A stretch of DNA of 47,785 bases from Pseudomonadota bacterium (GCA_021794275.1 JAJYRD010000053.1:1-47785); one strand, 5' to 3'. Shown: positions 38,442 through 47,738, counted from the stretch's first letter. A program made the numbers and translations. The notes: a model not told the origin generated them from the sequence alone.

Positions 38442-40007
38442 TCAGGGCGGGAGCCTGCGGGTGGCCTCGAGGCGGGTAAGATGCTCGCGCGCGGCCTTTA
38501 GAAGCGTGGGGGCGAGGCCCCGGCGCTCGGCGATCGTAAGCCCGTGCGAGGAGCCGCTCTGGCCGACCTCGAGCTCATAAGTCGGAACGAGTTGCTCACT
38601 GTCGAAGCGCATGGTGGCGTTCGTGAGGTGGGGCTGGGCGGCGGCGTAAGCCTTAAGTGGGCTCAGGTGGGTAGTGATGATCCCGCGCACCGACCGACGT
38701 CCGAGCTCGTCCAACACTGCCATCGCAAGCGCCGCCCCCTCCTCCGGATCTGTGCCGGTCCCCAGTTCGTCCATGAGCACGAGCGTGTCGCCATCGGCCT
38801 CATCCAGCAGGCGCTTCAGGACCTCCACATGACCTGCGAACGTGGATAACTGATGGAGCAGGCTCTGGCGATCGCCAATGTCTACGATCACCCGGCCGAA
38901 GCTGCCGATGACGGCCTCTCCCTCTCCTGGCAGGTGCAGCCCGCAATAGGCCATCACGACCAACAAACCCACGGTCTTCAGCACGACGGTCTTGCCCCCG
39001 GTATTGGGGCCCGTCACGAGCAGCATCGGGTGCTTCGCGTCCAGCGTGACGGACAAGGGCACGGGTTTGGGGCCGCGCCTATCGGCGAAGGCGAGCAGCA
39101 TGGCCGGATGATAGACGGCCTCCAAATGCAAGAAGGGTTCGCCCGAGAAACGCGGCGCATGACCGTTCATGTGGATGCTGAGATGGCCCCCGGCGAACGC
39201 GATATCGATCCACGCAATGGTCCCGAGCAAGGCGTCGAGCGCGACATGAGAGGCTTGAACCAAGACCGTAAGCGCACGACGCACGGCAAGCTCCTCGGCG
39301 TCCCGCTCGCCGGCCCGCGCCTCGAGCCGATTGTTGGCCGCCACCGCCTCCAGGGGCTCCACCAGATAGCGGCGGCCGTAGCCTGCGGGGCCCCGCCGCA
39401 CACCCTTGACCTCCGCCGCCGTCTCGGGCGCGAGAGCCAAAAGCATCCGGGACCCATTCGCGACTATGGTCTCGCCGTCATCGTCTTTGACCGAAAGCGC
39501 CGCGAGGCGCGCCCTGAGCACCGCCTCGACCGCCTTGCGCTCCCGGACAGATTCCCGGCCGATCTCCGCAAGCCTTGGGCTTGCGTCATCGGTCAGGCGC
39601 CCGGTCGGGGTCACCGCGGCCTCCAGGCGCGCCAAGAGATCGGGGGCGCCCGCCAGGGATGCTTCATCGAGACAGAGGTTTGGAAAGCGGTTGCAGAGGG
39701 CGCGCAGGGGCTCCGCTGCGCGCAATAGCTGGGCAATATGGGCAAGGGCTGTCCCAGGAAGCGCGCTCTTCGCCTGCGTCGCCTGTCGTAGGGCTGCACG
39801 TATGTCCGGAAGCCGCGGCAGTGCGTGTCCACCGCCCTCTATCGCAAGCCGTGCGGCGGTCACGGCGCGCTGCAGCCCCAAGGCGGTGGCGCCATCAGGG
39901 GCGGGGGCCAGGGCGCGCGCCGCATCGGCCCCGTAGGGGGTCACGGTCAGTCGCTCAAGAAGCCTGCGTATACCAGTAAACTCGAGCGCATCAAGATCGG
40001 CATCCAT
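38442..40007 (-). CDS. MutS2-like ATPase lacking the Smr nuclease domain
   Basis: A 521-residue protein matching the core, clamp and ATPase parts of MutS2: Walker A GPNTGGKT (333-340), STFAGHV (388-394), Walker B LVLMDELG (409-416) and the trans-acting segment near GIITTHLSPLKAYAA. MutS2 proteins are normally near 780 residues and end in a KOW/Smr region; this one stops soon after the ATPase, at a normal stop codon, with no frame remnant downstream. It therefore should bind and hydrolyse ATP on DNA structures or collided ribosomes but not cut. It follows tsaB by 12 nt. Confidence 0.9.
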   Translation of the reverse strand: MDADLDALEFTGIRRLLERLTVTPYGADAARALAPAPDGATALGLQRAVTAARLAIEGGGHALPRLPDIRAALRQATQAKSALPGTALAHIAQLLRAAEPLRALCNRFPNLCLDEASLAGAPDLLARLEAAVTPTGRLTDDASPRLAEIGRESVRERKAVEAVLRARLAALSVKDDDGETIVANGSRMLLALAPETAAEVKGVRRGPAGYGRRYLVEPLEAVAANNRLEARAGERDAEELAVRRALTVLVQASHVALDALLGTIAWIDIAFAGGHLSIHMNGHAPRFSGEPFLHLEAVYHPAMLLAFADRRGPKPVPLSVTLDAKHPMLLVTGPNTGGKTVVLKTVGLLVVMAYCGLHLPGEGEAVIGSFGRVIVDIGDRQSLLHQLSTFAGHVEVLKRLLDEADGDTLVLMDELGTGTDPEEGAALAMAVLDELGRRSVRGIITTHLSPLKAYAAAQPHLTNATMRFDSEQLVPTYELEVGQSGSSHGLTIAERRGLAPTLLKAAREHLTRLEATRRLPP

Positions 40008-40019
40008 GGGCGGTCCTCC

Positions 40020-40676
40020 TTAGAGCCGGGCCTTCGCCACGTCATCGCGCAGATACACGGGAAGCGCGTCGCAAGCGCGCACCCATGCGCCGCGATCGTA
40101 AGCCTCCACGCCCAAGGCCAGCACAGCGCGGGCGGTGGGGCCGCGCCCAGGGTCACGCACCTGCACGAGCGCGGGCGGGAAATGATCCGCGTACTGATCG
40201 ACCCCACTTCCAACGGCGCTATCGACGGCCGCCCCGCAAGACACGCCAGAAGGAGGCCCTACCCTCTCACAGCCATCGGGGACGACCAGTCCATTGGCCG
40301 CACGCCTGAAGCATCCGTAGTAGACCTCATCGCGCCGCGCATCGAGGGCTGCCAGCACCCGCCGTCCCGGCGCCTCCTGGGCAAGGGCGGCGAGCGACGA
40401 GACCGGGATCACGGGCAGATCACGCGGATAGGCGAGCCCCTGGGCCACGGCGGCCGCCACCCGCAAACCCGTGAACGAACCGGGGCCGCGCCCAAAGGCG
40501 ATTACGTCGATCGCGCCTATGCCGGTCCCTGTCTCGGCGCAGAGGGACTGCAAGAGCTCGAGTACGGTCTCGGCGCGCGCTGCCACATCGCGCACGCTAT
40601 GCTCGTAAACTGTCTCCCCCTTCTTCAAGGCCACGGATACGCAGGCCGTCGCAGTCTCGATAGCAAGTACGTTCAT
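40020..40676 (-). CDS. tsaB: tRNA t6A synthesis protein TsaB
   Basis: A 218-residue member of the ASKHA fold that partners TsaD in making t6A37 of ANN-decoding tRNAs. The family N-terminus VLAIETATACVSVAL and FGRGPGSFTGLRV are present. It overlaps the end of rfbD by 4 nt and lies 12 nt before the MutS2-like gene, so the three are likely one operon. Confidence 0.95.
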   Translation of the reverse strand: MNVLAIETATACVSVALKKGETVYEHSVRDVAARAETVLELLQSLCAETGTGIGAIDVIAFGRGPGSFTGLRVAAAVAQGLAYPRDLPVIPVSSLAALAQEAPGRRVLAALDARRDEVYYGCFRRAANGLVVPDGCERVGPPSGVSCGAAVDSAVGSGVDQYADHFPPALVQVRDPGRGPTARAVLALGVEAYDRGAWVRACDALPVYLRDDVAKARL

Positions 40677-41548
40677 GCCCCGTTCCTCAAGACATCCGCA
40701 AGCGCGCGCTCCCAGGGCGGCAAAGCGATGCCGAAGCGTTCTTTCAAGAGACCACAGTCAAGCACCGAATACGCGGGACGCCGCGCCGCAGTGGGGTATT
40801 CGGCAGTCGTGATGGGGGCGACCTCTACCCGAGCCCCGAGCGCACCCACGATCGCGCGCGCAAAACCGTGCCAACTCGTCTCCCCTTCGCAAGCGGCATG
40901 ATAGAGTCCCCCAAGCCGGGCCGCCCCGGGGTGGCGGAGGATGGCGCAAGTGGCCTCCGCGAGCGCCATGGCCGAGGTCGGAGTGCCGTACTGGTCGGCC
41001 ACGATGCGGAGTGGCCCTGCCGCCGCCAAGCGTTTCACGGTCGAAAAGAAATTGCGGCCCTCGCGGTCATAGAGCCAGGACGTGCGCAACACGAAGGCCA
41101 CGATCGGGCGGGTAAGAACCGCCTCCTCCCCGACACGCTTGGTGGCCCCGTAGACGTTGAGCGGGGCGGTGGGATCACCTTCCCCATAAGGTTCCCCCTT
41201 GCGCCCGTCGAAGACGTAATCGGTCGAGTAATGAACGAGCCAGGCGCCAGCCGCGGCCGCCGCGTCGGCCAGGAACCCAGGCGCCTCGGAATTGACCCGG
41301 CGCGCCGCGTCGCACTCGGACTCGGCCCGGTCTACCGCGGTATAGGCAGACGCGTTCACAATCACGCCCGGCATCAGACACCCCACGGCGGCATGCACTG
41401 CCTCCTCGTCGCCCACATCGCAATCCGCATGCCCGAGAGCATGGACGGGCCCCAGGGGCGCCAACGCGCGCGCCAACACCCGGCCAAGTTGCCCGTGAGC
41501 CCCGAAGACCGCGATCCCCCGCCGCGCTTGCGCGCCTAACGCCCCCAT
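40673..41548 (-). CDS. rfbD: dTDP-4-dehydrorhamnose reductase
   Basis: Last step of dTDP-L-rhamnose synthesis for cell-surface polysaccharide. The 291 residues from ATG 41548 show the NADPH motif GAHGQLG, the STDYVFDG block and the YGATKRVGEE active site (Tyr and Lys). GGGAGG lies 4 nt upstream of this start; the frame continues upstream with no family similarity. No rfbA, rfbB or rfbC is nearby, so it is separated from the rest of its pathway. Confidence 0.93.
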   Translation of the reverse strand: MGALGAQARRGIAVFGAHGQLGRVLARALAPLGPVHALGHADCDVGDEEAVHAAVGCLMPGVIVNASAYTAVDRAESECDAARRVNSEAPGFLADAAAAAGAWLVHYSTDYVFDGRKGEPYGEGDPTAPLNVYGATKRVGEEAVLTRPIVAFVLRTSWLYDREGRNFFSTVKRLAAAGPLRIVADQYGTPTSAMALAEATCAILRHPGAARLGGLYHAACEGETSWHGFARAIVGALGARVEVAPITTAEYPTAARRPAYSVLDCGLLKERFGIALPPWERALADVLRNGA

Positions 41549-41755
41549 GGCCCTCCCAAGACATTCATCTTGCCAACACTTCCAACGTGATCCATCCTCC
41601 GTACAGCCCTGCCATGCCTCAAATGTCTCGCGCGTCTCCAAGAACGGTCGCGCGCATTTAGCCGATCGCGCACGACCCAGGCGGCCGCAGAGGTGTGACC
41701 GAGCGTCCTTCCGTTTCTGCGCGGAGTATATCAAACAGCGCTCGGCCACCGCCAT

Positions 41756-41784
41756 TTGACAGCCCCCGGGCAAATTGGCAAAGT
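41756..41784 (+). promoter_or_regulatory. Promoter of the tas-like gene, leaderless geometry
   Basis: A consensus TTGACA (41756-41761), a 17-bp spacer and a weak CAAAGT (41779-41784). Six nt separate it from the ATG at 41791, putting +1 on the start codon; no ribosome binding site is seen. Confidence 0.55.
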
Positions 41785-41790
41785 CCGGCC

Positions 41791-42831
41791 ATGCACAACC
41801 ATCATCTCCCTGGCACCGAACTTGCTGTCTCCGACATCGGCCTTGGCACCATGACCTTCGGCGAACAGACCGACAAGGTCTGCGCCCATGCGCAGCTCGA
41901 CTATGCGCTCGCCGAAGGCATCACGCTGTTTGACATGGCGGAGATGTATCCCGTGCCACCGCGCGCCGAGACACAGGGTGCCACCGAGACCATCGTCGGC
42001 GAGTGGCTGTCCCGCCAGGCGCGCGACCAGGTGATCATCGCCACCAAGGTGGCTGGGCCCTCGCGGGGCCTTGTGTGGCTCCGGGACGGTCCGCTCGGTC
42101 TCGATCTCGCCAACATGCGCGAGGCCCTTGAGGGGAGCCTGAAACGCCTCAGGACCGACTATGTCGATCTCTACCAGATCCATTGGCCCTCGCGCCCCTT
42201 GCCACTCTTTGGGGCCACGCAATACGAGGTGCGGGAGACCGGTGATGAGGCGGCCCGGATCGAAGAACAGCTCCACGCGCTGGCGACATTCGTGCGCGAG
42301 GGCAAGGTGCGCTATATCGGGCTCAGCAATGAGACCCCGTGGGGAGCCACGCGCTTTCTGGAGGCAGCGCAACGCCTCGGTCTGCCGCGCGTCGTGACCA
42401 TACAGAACGCCTACAACCTCTTGAACCGATCATTCGAATCCGGGCTATCCGAGATATGTCATCGCGAGCACCTGGGCCTGATTGCCTACAGTCCGCTTGC
42501 CTTTGGGCTTCTAACCGGCAAACACCTCACACACCAAGATCCCGAGGCGCGCCTGAACCGCTTCCCGCAGTTCGGCCCGCGCTATCGCAAGCCCGCCATA
42601 GGTCCCGCCGTGGAGGCCTACGCGCACATCGCCGAGAGTTTCGGCCTGCCCCTGGGCGCGCTTGCGCTCGGTTTCGTGCGCTCGCGCATCTTCACGGCCT
42701 CGACCCTACTGGGCGCCCGTACGCTCGATCAACTAAAAGAGAATGTCGCGCACGCGAAGATCGTGTTATCGCCCGAAGCGCTTGCGGCTATCGAGGAGAT
42801 CCACTTGCGGTCCCCCAATCCCGCGCCGTAA
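41791..42831 (+). CDS. tas: Aldo/keto reductase, Tas-like
   Basis: A 346-residue NADPH-dependent reductase, the same length as E. coli Tas and alike throughout (GLGTMTFGEQTD, DMAEMYPVPPRAETQG, YQIHWPSRPLP, VRYIGLSNETPWG). Catalytic Asp, Tyr, Lys and His are present. The ATG at 41791 is chosen by this alignment; the frame is open to a GTG at 41695. The natural substrate of this group is not known. Confidence 0.93.
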   Translation: MHNHHLPGTELAVSDIGLGTMTFGEQTDKVCAHAQLDYALAEGITLFDMAEMYPVPPRAETQGATETIVGEWLSRQARDQVIIATKVAGPSRGLVWLRDGPLGLDLANMREALEGSLKRLRTDYVDLYQIHWPSRPLPLFGATQYEVRETGDEAARIEEQLHALATFVREGKVRYIGLSNETPWGATRFLEAAQRLGLPRVVTIQNAYNLLNRSFESGLSEICHREHLGLIAYSPLAFGLLTGKHLTHQDPEARLNRFPQFGPRYRKPAIGPAVEAYAHIAESFGLPLGALALGFVRSRIFTASTLLGARTLDQLKENVAHAKIVLSPEALAAIEEIHLRSPNPAP

Positions 42832-42837
42832 GGGACG

Positions 42838-43515
42838 CTACATAAGGCCCGCGACGATATTGATCGTAAGCGCCAGAATTAAGGTATTGAAGGCAAATGA
42901 CAAGACTCCGTGCACCAAGGCCGCGCGCCGTATGCTATGCGAGGTAATAGAGACATCCGAGACCTGCGAGGTCATGCCGATCACGAAGGAAAAGTACAGG
43001 AAATCCATGTAATGCGGTAAGGCATGCCCAGGAAAGGCGATACCGCCATCGTCCCGCACACCATCTTGCACAGCCCTTCCACGGTAGTACTGATGCGCGT
43101 AATGGAAGCCAAAAAGCGTATGCACGACCGACCACGAACAGGCGACTGCGGAGACTGAAAGCGCCAGATAGAAGACTTTCTCGGACGCGGGCGCGGTCTT
43201 GACATACCCAAGCAGAAAGAGGATCGCAAAAAGGCTTGCCGTCGCCGCGATGAGCGCGACCAAAAGAACGGCCAACCCGCTCTGATCCTGATCTACCGTA
43301 CTGCGAGCGGTCTCCTTGGCGTCAGCGAAGGTCATCACTCCCCAGGCGAGCGCAAGAAAGACAAGACAAGCGGCGTCCCAACCCAGGAGCAGGCGAATAT
43401 CCGCAAGGTAGCGCGCCGGGACCGCCAGGAACACGGCGATCCCGACTGCTGCCGATACCACGAGGCGACGGCGCCCACCGAGCCGCCGCGCGCCGCGCAC
43501 CAGGGGATGCACCAC
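42838..43515 (-). CDS. DUF1345 membrane protein
   Basis: A 225-residue integral membrane protein with about five or six spans and the DUF1345 signature (FHYAHQYYRG, GIAFPGHALPHYMDFLYFSF, GMTSQVSDV, NTLILALTINI). The function of the family is not established. It starts with GTG 6 nt after the PQQ lipoprotein gene and is probably cotranscribed with it. It converges on the tas-like gene with a 6-nt gap. Confidence 0.9.
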   Translation of the reverse strand: MVHPLVRGARRLGGRRRLVVSAAVGIAVFLAVPARYLADIRLLLGWDAACLVFLALAWGVMTFADAKETARSTVDQDQSGLAVLLVALIAATASLFAILFLLGYVKTAPASEKVFYLALSVSAVACSWSVVHTLFGFHYAHQYYRGRAVQDGVRDDGGIAFPGHALPHYMDFLYFSFVIGMTSQVSDVSITSHSIRRAALVHGVLSFAFNTLILALTINIVAGLM

Positions 43516-43521
43516 CGGCCG

Positions 43522-44946
43522 TTAAGACGACTTCGCGTTCCCGAGGAGCGTCTTGATCGGCAAGGCGTACATCCACCCGAAGTTGCTGCCGATCAGGTAG
43601 GTGTGGCCGACCACGACCCCATTCTGAGGCCCGAAACCACCGTGATGGGTCATGTATTTCGACTCGACCTTGCCGGTCTTGCGGTTCAGTACGAAGATCG
43701 CGCCATTGCCGACCGGGAAGATCACGTGCTGGCCCGACACACTCGGAGCCGCCTTCATCTTGATCTTGAGGGGCGTGTGCCAGAGGACCTTGCCGCTCTT
43801 CAAATCGACGGCATAGGCGCTTGCCGTCACAGGGCTCCCCGTGTAAATCGTGCCACCGACGATCATGGGCACGGCGTCCTTGTTCCGAGGCGGCACCTTC
43901 CCGATCCCAAGCGTCGTCTGCCACAAGACCGTGCCGGTTTTGGCGTCCAGCGCCATCTCCACGCTCTTTGCACGCCTATGCCCCTTGGCCTTGCGCTCGA
44001 ACTGGGTCACCACGATGCCGCGCGACTGCGCCGGCGAGCAATCGCCCATGCTGCTCGAGAAGACGCCCTTGGGCGCGATTCGCCACGCGAGCTTGCCGGT
44101 CTTGGTATTCACGGCGTAAAAGGCGCTCGGATGGGTGCCGCCCATGATGGCAAGGTGATGGTAGACCGTGGCCGACGACATGCTTACGAAGGATTTGATG
44201 CCGACCCTCCACTTGAACTTGCCGGTCGCCGCATCGAGCCCATAGATATGACCGTCTCCACCCCCAAAGACGAGCGTTCCACCTACGATCGCGGGCGTGG
44301 GCATGTCCTCGCCCTTGGTGTGATACACCCAGGCGAGTTTGCCGGTCGAGGCATGTAGTGCGTAGATGCCGCTGATGTCGGTCCCGCGCACGATGCGCGC
44401 GCCCTTATGCCCAAACTTGACCGCCTGGGTATAACTGAAGGTCGAATTGCCGCCTCCTACGTACACAAGCTTATTGGCGCCCTGGCCGGCCACGAGCGGC
44501 GTCGTCATGATCTCGTTCAAGGCGTTGAACTTCCAACGCATGTGGCCGTTCGATGCATCGAGCGCATAAACGAACCCGTTGTCATCCGGAACATACACCG
44601 CGCCATCGGCAACCGCCGCCCCGATCGGGATGCCGACCAAGTCGCGGACTGCCGTGATGCTCACATAGGTCCTCTTGATGGCGGGTTTCTTCATGCCCTT
44701 GGGCACGGCACCCGGGACATGGAAGACCCAATGGACGGCCTTGCTTCCAGAACCCTGCGCGCCCTCGTAGCGCGCATCATGAGCGGCGTTCAGGCCATAG
44801 AGGGGCCACGCGTGAGGCGACGCCAGCGCCGTCTTGGATGACGAACCAGAACCCTTATCAGATGACTTATGACTGCAACCGGCGAGCAAAGCGAGCGCCG
44901 CAAGCCCTGCGACGACAGACAGACGTACCGTGGGTCGTGCCTTCAT
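43522..44946 (-). CDS. PQQ-type beta-propeller lipoprotein
   Basis: A 474-residue exported lipoprotein with lipobox LLAGC (C22) followed by a Ser/Gly/Lys linker and about seven propeller blades with repeated YALDA.TGK..W units. It is larger than BamB and far from the bam context; the true bamB is at 16025-17200. The residues that bind PQQ and metal in quinoprotein dehydrogenases are not evident. It could be a structural scaffold or an electron-transfer protein of the periplasm. The start at 44946 has GGGAGG about 10 nt upstream; the frame runs 61 codons further without similarity. Confidence 0.88.
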   Translation of the reverse strand: MKARPTVRLSVVAGLAALALLAGCSHKSSDKGSGSSSKTALASPHAWPLYGLNAAHDARYEGAQGSGSKAVHWVFHVPGAVPKGMKKPAIKRTYVSITAVRDLVGIPIGAAVADGAVYVPDDNGFVYALDASNGHMRWKFNALNEIMTTPLVAGQGANKLVYVGGGNSTFSYTQAVKFGHKGARIVRGTDISGIYALHASTGKLAWVYHTKGEDMPTPAIVGGTLVFGGGDGHIYGLDAATGKFKWRVGIKSFVSMSSATVYHHLAIMGGTHPSAFYAVNTKTGKLAWRIAPKGVFSSSMGDCSPAQSRGIVVTQFERKAKGHRRAKSVEMALDAKTGTVLWQTTLGIGKVPPRNKDAVPMIVGGTIYTGSPVTASAYAVDLKSGKVLWHTPLKIKMKAAPSVSGQHVIFPVGNGAIFVLNRKTGKVESKYMTHHGGFGPQNGVVVGHTYLIGSNFGWMYALPIKTLLGNAKSS

Positions 44947-44967
44947 ATCCCTGTTTCCTCCCGAAAC

Positions 44968-44996
44968 ATTATTGCGGGACCACATCGAACAGCAAA
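44968..44996 (-). promoter_or_regulatory. Candidate promoter of the PQQ lipoprotein gene
   Basis: On the minus strand, TTTGCT (44991-44996), a 17-bp spacer and AATAAT (44968-44973). The leader would be about 15 nt with GGGAGG. Confidence 0.45.
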
Positions 44997-45153
44997 CCCT
45001 ATGCGATGAAGGAAAGGAGGTCAAGGACCGCGAAGCCCGGCCCCGCGCGCTCCGTCCGCCCGTGTTATGATTCGGGAACGAAAGCGGCCCCGACGCGGTC
45101 CGAGGGCCAGACGCGACAGAGCGTCCCAAACAGCGCGGGAGCCTATCTCAGAG

Positions 45154-46878
45154 ATGGAACGGTTCAATCTTGCTTTTTTTCGCAGCGCATGGCGTATCAC
45201 CGCGCCCTATTGGAAGTCCGAGGAGCGCTGGTCGGCTTACGGACTGCTCGCGGTGGTCGTCGGCTTGAGCCTGGGTCTCGTCTACATCAACGTCCTGATA
45301 ACGGAATGGTACAACGGCTTCTACGACGCACTCCAACATTACAATGAAAGCGCGTTCTGGGCTGACATGTTGCGCTTCTCGTGGCTCGCTGGGCTCTATA
45401 TCGCGGGCTTCGTCTACCAGACCTACCTCGGTGAGATGCTCCAGATCCGGTGGCGACGCTGGATGACCCATCACTACCTGGACGACTGGCTGAGCGGCCG
45501 CGCCTACTACCGGATGCAGCTTCTACGGGACGGTACCGACAACCCGGATCAACGTATCGCCGACGACATCAGCGCCTTTATCCGAGGCATCCTGAAGATC
45601 GGCCTTGGCCTCTTGAGTTCGATCGTGACCATAGCCTCGTTCGTGGCCATGTTGTGGACGCTCTCGAACCGCCTGACGATCCCGATCGATGGACAGAAAT
45701 GGGTTATCCCGGGCTACCTCGTATGGGCGGCCCTCATCTATTCGGTGGGCGGCACCTGGCTCATGCTGAAACTCGGCCGGCCGCTCATCGGTTTGAGCTT
45801 CAACCAGCAACGCTTCGACGCCGACTTCCGCTTCAACCTGGTACGGGTACGTGAGAATACCGAGAGTATCGCGCTCTACGGCGGGGAGGACCTGGAACAC
45901 AAAAGCCTGAGCGAGAGGTTCACATACATCTTCCGCAACTACTGGGCCATCATGCGCCGGACGAAGATCATCAATTGGTTCTCGTCCGGATATGGGCAGG
46001 CAGCTATCATCTTCCCGTTTCTGGTCGCGGCGCCAAGCTACTTTGCGAAGCAGATTCAGCTCGGGCTCGTCATGCAAATCTCCTCGGCCTTCCAGCAGGT
46101 GCAAGGCGGGCTCTCCTACGTGGTCACGATGTATCCAGACCTCGCCGCTTGGCACGCGGTCGTGGACCGGCTCACGGGCTTTAGCGAACATATGCGCGAG
46201 GTGCGCGATACAGCCACCAAGATCGACGCCATAAGCCATGAGACCGCCGATGTGCTTCAACTGCAGTCGGTGAGCCTCCACGTCCCGGACGGCCGCCCCC
46301 TGCTGTCCGATCTGTCGCTGTCCGTGGGCCCCGGGGAGACCGTGTTACTCACAGGCCCCTCGGGTAGCGGCAAGAGCACGCTGTTGCGCGCGCTCGCGGG
46401 CATCTGGCCCTTCGGGCAGGGTCGCATCGCGACGCCACCCAAGACGTCCTCGCTGTTCCTGCCGCAAAAGCCCTATCTGCCCCTGGGCACCTTGCGCGAC
46501 GTTCTTCTCTACCCGCACGGTACCGCCGAGACATCGACCGAGACCTTGAGCGAGGTGCTGACCGCCGTGGGCCTTGCCCGCCTTATCCCGCAGATGGACG
46601 AGCAAAAATCCTGGCCACTCATCCTGTCGCTCGGCGAACAACAACGCCTCGCGTTCGCACGGATCCTGCTGCAGAAACCCGAATGGATCTATATGGACGA
46701 GGCGACATCGGCGCTCGACGAACAGGCCGAGGGCGAACTCTATACGCTCCTACGCAAGCGCCTGCCCGAGAGCACGGTGGTGAGCGTGGGCCATCGTTCG
46801 GCCCTGAACGCCTACCACAAGACACGCTTGCAACTAACCGGAAACGGCTCCTGGCAGGTCGTCCCCGTGGGCGCTTGA
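45154..46878 (+). CDS. SbmA/YddA-like ABC transporter (fused permease-ATPase)
   Basis: A 574-residue half-transporter: about five or six transmembrane spans of the ABC_membrane_2 (SbmA/BacA) type in residues 25-330 (EWYNGFYDALQHYNESAFW is typical) and an ATPase domain with Walker A GPSGSGKST (401-409), LSLGEQQR signature (491-498) and Walker B WIYMDEATSALD (511-522). Relatives import peptides, vitamin B12 or long-chain acyl-CoA; the cargo here is unknown. ATG at 45154 is used because similarity begins at MERFNLAFFRSAW; ATG at 45067 would add 29 basic residues. Its 3' end overlaps the convergent HugZ-like gene by 45 nt. Confidence 0.93.
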   Translation: MERFNLAFFRSAWRITAPYWKSEERWSAYGLLAVVVGLSLGLVYINVLITEWYNGFYDALQHYNESAFWADMLRFSWLAGLYIAGFVYQTYLGEMLQIRWRRWMTHHYLDDWLSGRAYYRMQLLRDGTDNPDQRIADDISAFIRGILKIGLGLLSSIVTIASFVAMLWTLSNRLTIPIDGQKWVIPGYLVWAALIYSVGGTWLMLKLGRPLIGLSFNQQRFDADFRFNLVRVRENTESIALYGGEDLEHKSLSERFTYIFRNYWAIMRRTKIINWFSSGYGQAAIIFPFLVAAPSYFAKQIQLGLVMQISSAFQQVQGGLSYVVTMYPDLAAWHAVVDRLTGFSEHMREVRDTATKIDAISHETADVLQLQSVSLHVPDGRPLLSDLSLSVGPGETVLLTGPSGSGKSTLLRALAGIWPFGQGRIATPPKTSSLFLPQKPYLPLGTLRDVLLYPHGTAETSTETLSEVLTAVGLARLIPQMDEQKSWPLILSLGEQQRLAFARILLQKPEWIYMDEATSALDEQAEGELYTLLRKRLPESTVVSVGHRSALNAYHKTRLQLTGNGSWQVVPVGA

Positions 46879-47592
46879 GGCCCGCCGCGACATCGCCACG
46901 AAGGCCTCGCGCAGCCCCTTGGCGTCGCGCACCGGGGCGTCGAAGTCGATGCGCAGACGGCCCTTGCGGGTCGCCACATCGAAACCCTCGGGATCGATGC
47001 CGATCAGGCGCGGCTCCGGCTCGTCCACGCCCTGGGCGCGGCAGTAGCGGACCAGGGCGTCCTTGTGATCGGCATTCATATGCACCACGGCCCCAGTCTC
47101 GGCGGCCACCAGCCCCGCGTCGAAAGCGTCCGCCGGTAGCCGGTAATCCTCGCCACGGATCCAGTGAATGTCGCCGAAGCCGCCGATGAAGCGCACCCGT
47201 TCGACTGCGACCTTGTAGAAACGGAAGTCGTGGATCGCGAAGTATTCCTGAGCCTGTGGGAGATAACGCAGGTAGCGGTCGCGCAGGGCCTCGCTGTCTT
47301 CAGTTACCACGGCCCGTCCAAGCAGCGTCACCCGGCCCGACTGCTGGAGGTCGTGCTTCTCGTCCTCCCAAGCGATGAGGCTCACCCGCTCGTCCTGCTT
47401 GATGTTGCGGCTATGTTGCGCAAGGTCCGACAACAACAGGATCGGGTTCCCCTCGAAATCCAGTATGTAGGGCGCCACGGACCCGAATGGCCAGCCCCCC
47501 ATTTCCGCGGACAGGGTCGACAGGATACCGTTGCTGTGGGTGCGCGCCAGACGGCGGGCGTCCCGAACTGCCTTCCGATAGTTCTCGCTCAT
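46834..47592 (-). CDS. HugZ-type pyridoxamine-oxidase-fold protein with DUF2470
   Basis: A 252-residue protein with an N-terminal split-barrel (PNPOx-like) domain (ILSTLSAEMGGWPFGSVAPY, FYKVAVERVRFIGGFG) and a C-terminal DUF2470 domain with HMNADHKDALVRYCRA. Family members such as HugZ/HutZ bind or degrade haem; many are only annotated as FMN-binding. Start is ATG at 47592, or 47601; neither has a strong ribosome binding site. The last 45 nt lie inside the ABC transporter gene on the other strand. Confidence 0.9.
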   Translation of the reverse strand: MSENYRKAVRDARRLARTHSNGILSTLSAEMGGWPFGSVAPYILDFEGNPILLLSDLAQHSRNIKQDERVSLIAWEDEKHDLQQSGRVTLLGRAVVTEDSEALRDRYLRYLPQAQEYFAIHDFRFYKVAVERVRFIGGFGDIHWIRGEDYRLPADAFDAGLVAAETGAVVHMNADHKDALVRYCRAQGVDEPEPRLIGIDPEGFDVATRKGRLRIDFDAPVRDAKGLREAFVAMSRRASSAHGDDLPGAVSG

Positions 47593-47663
47593 GGGGCTCA
47601 TTCTAGCAAAAGGCGTCGCGAAATTGACCAACCCCGCTCTTTTCCGTAAACTCACCGCGCACC

Positions 47664-47738
47664 GGGCGATTAGCTCAGCGGTAGAGCACTGCCTTCACAC
47701 GGCAGGGGTCAGTGGTTCAAACCCACTATCGCCCACCA
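47664..47738 (+). tRNA. tRNA-Val (anticodon CAC)
   Basis: A complete cloverleaf of 75 nt with encoded CCA. The 7-bp acceptor stem pairs GGGCGAT with ATCGCCC; D stem GCTC/GAGC; anticodon stem CTGCC/GGCAG with loop TTCACAC (anticodon CAC); T stem AGTGG/CCACT with loop TTCAAAC. It reads GUG codons. An AT-rich stretch follows to the end of the window. Confidence 0.97.
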
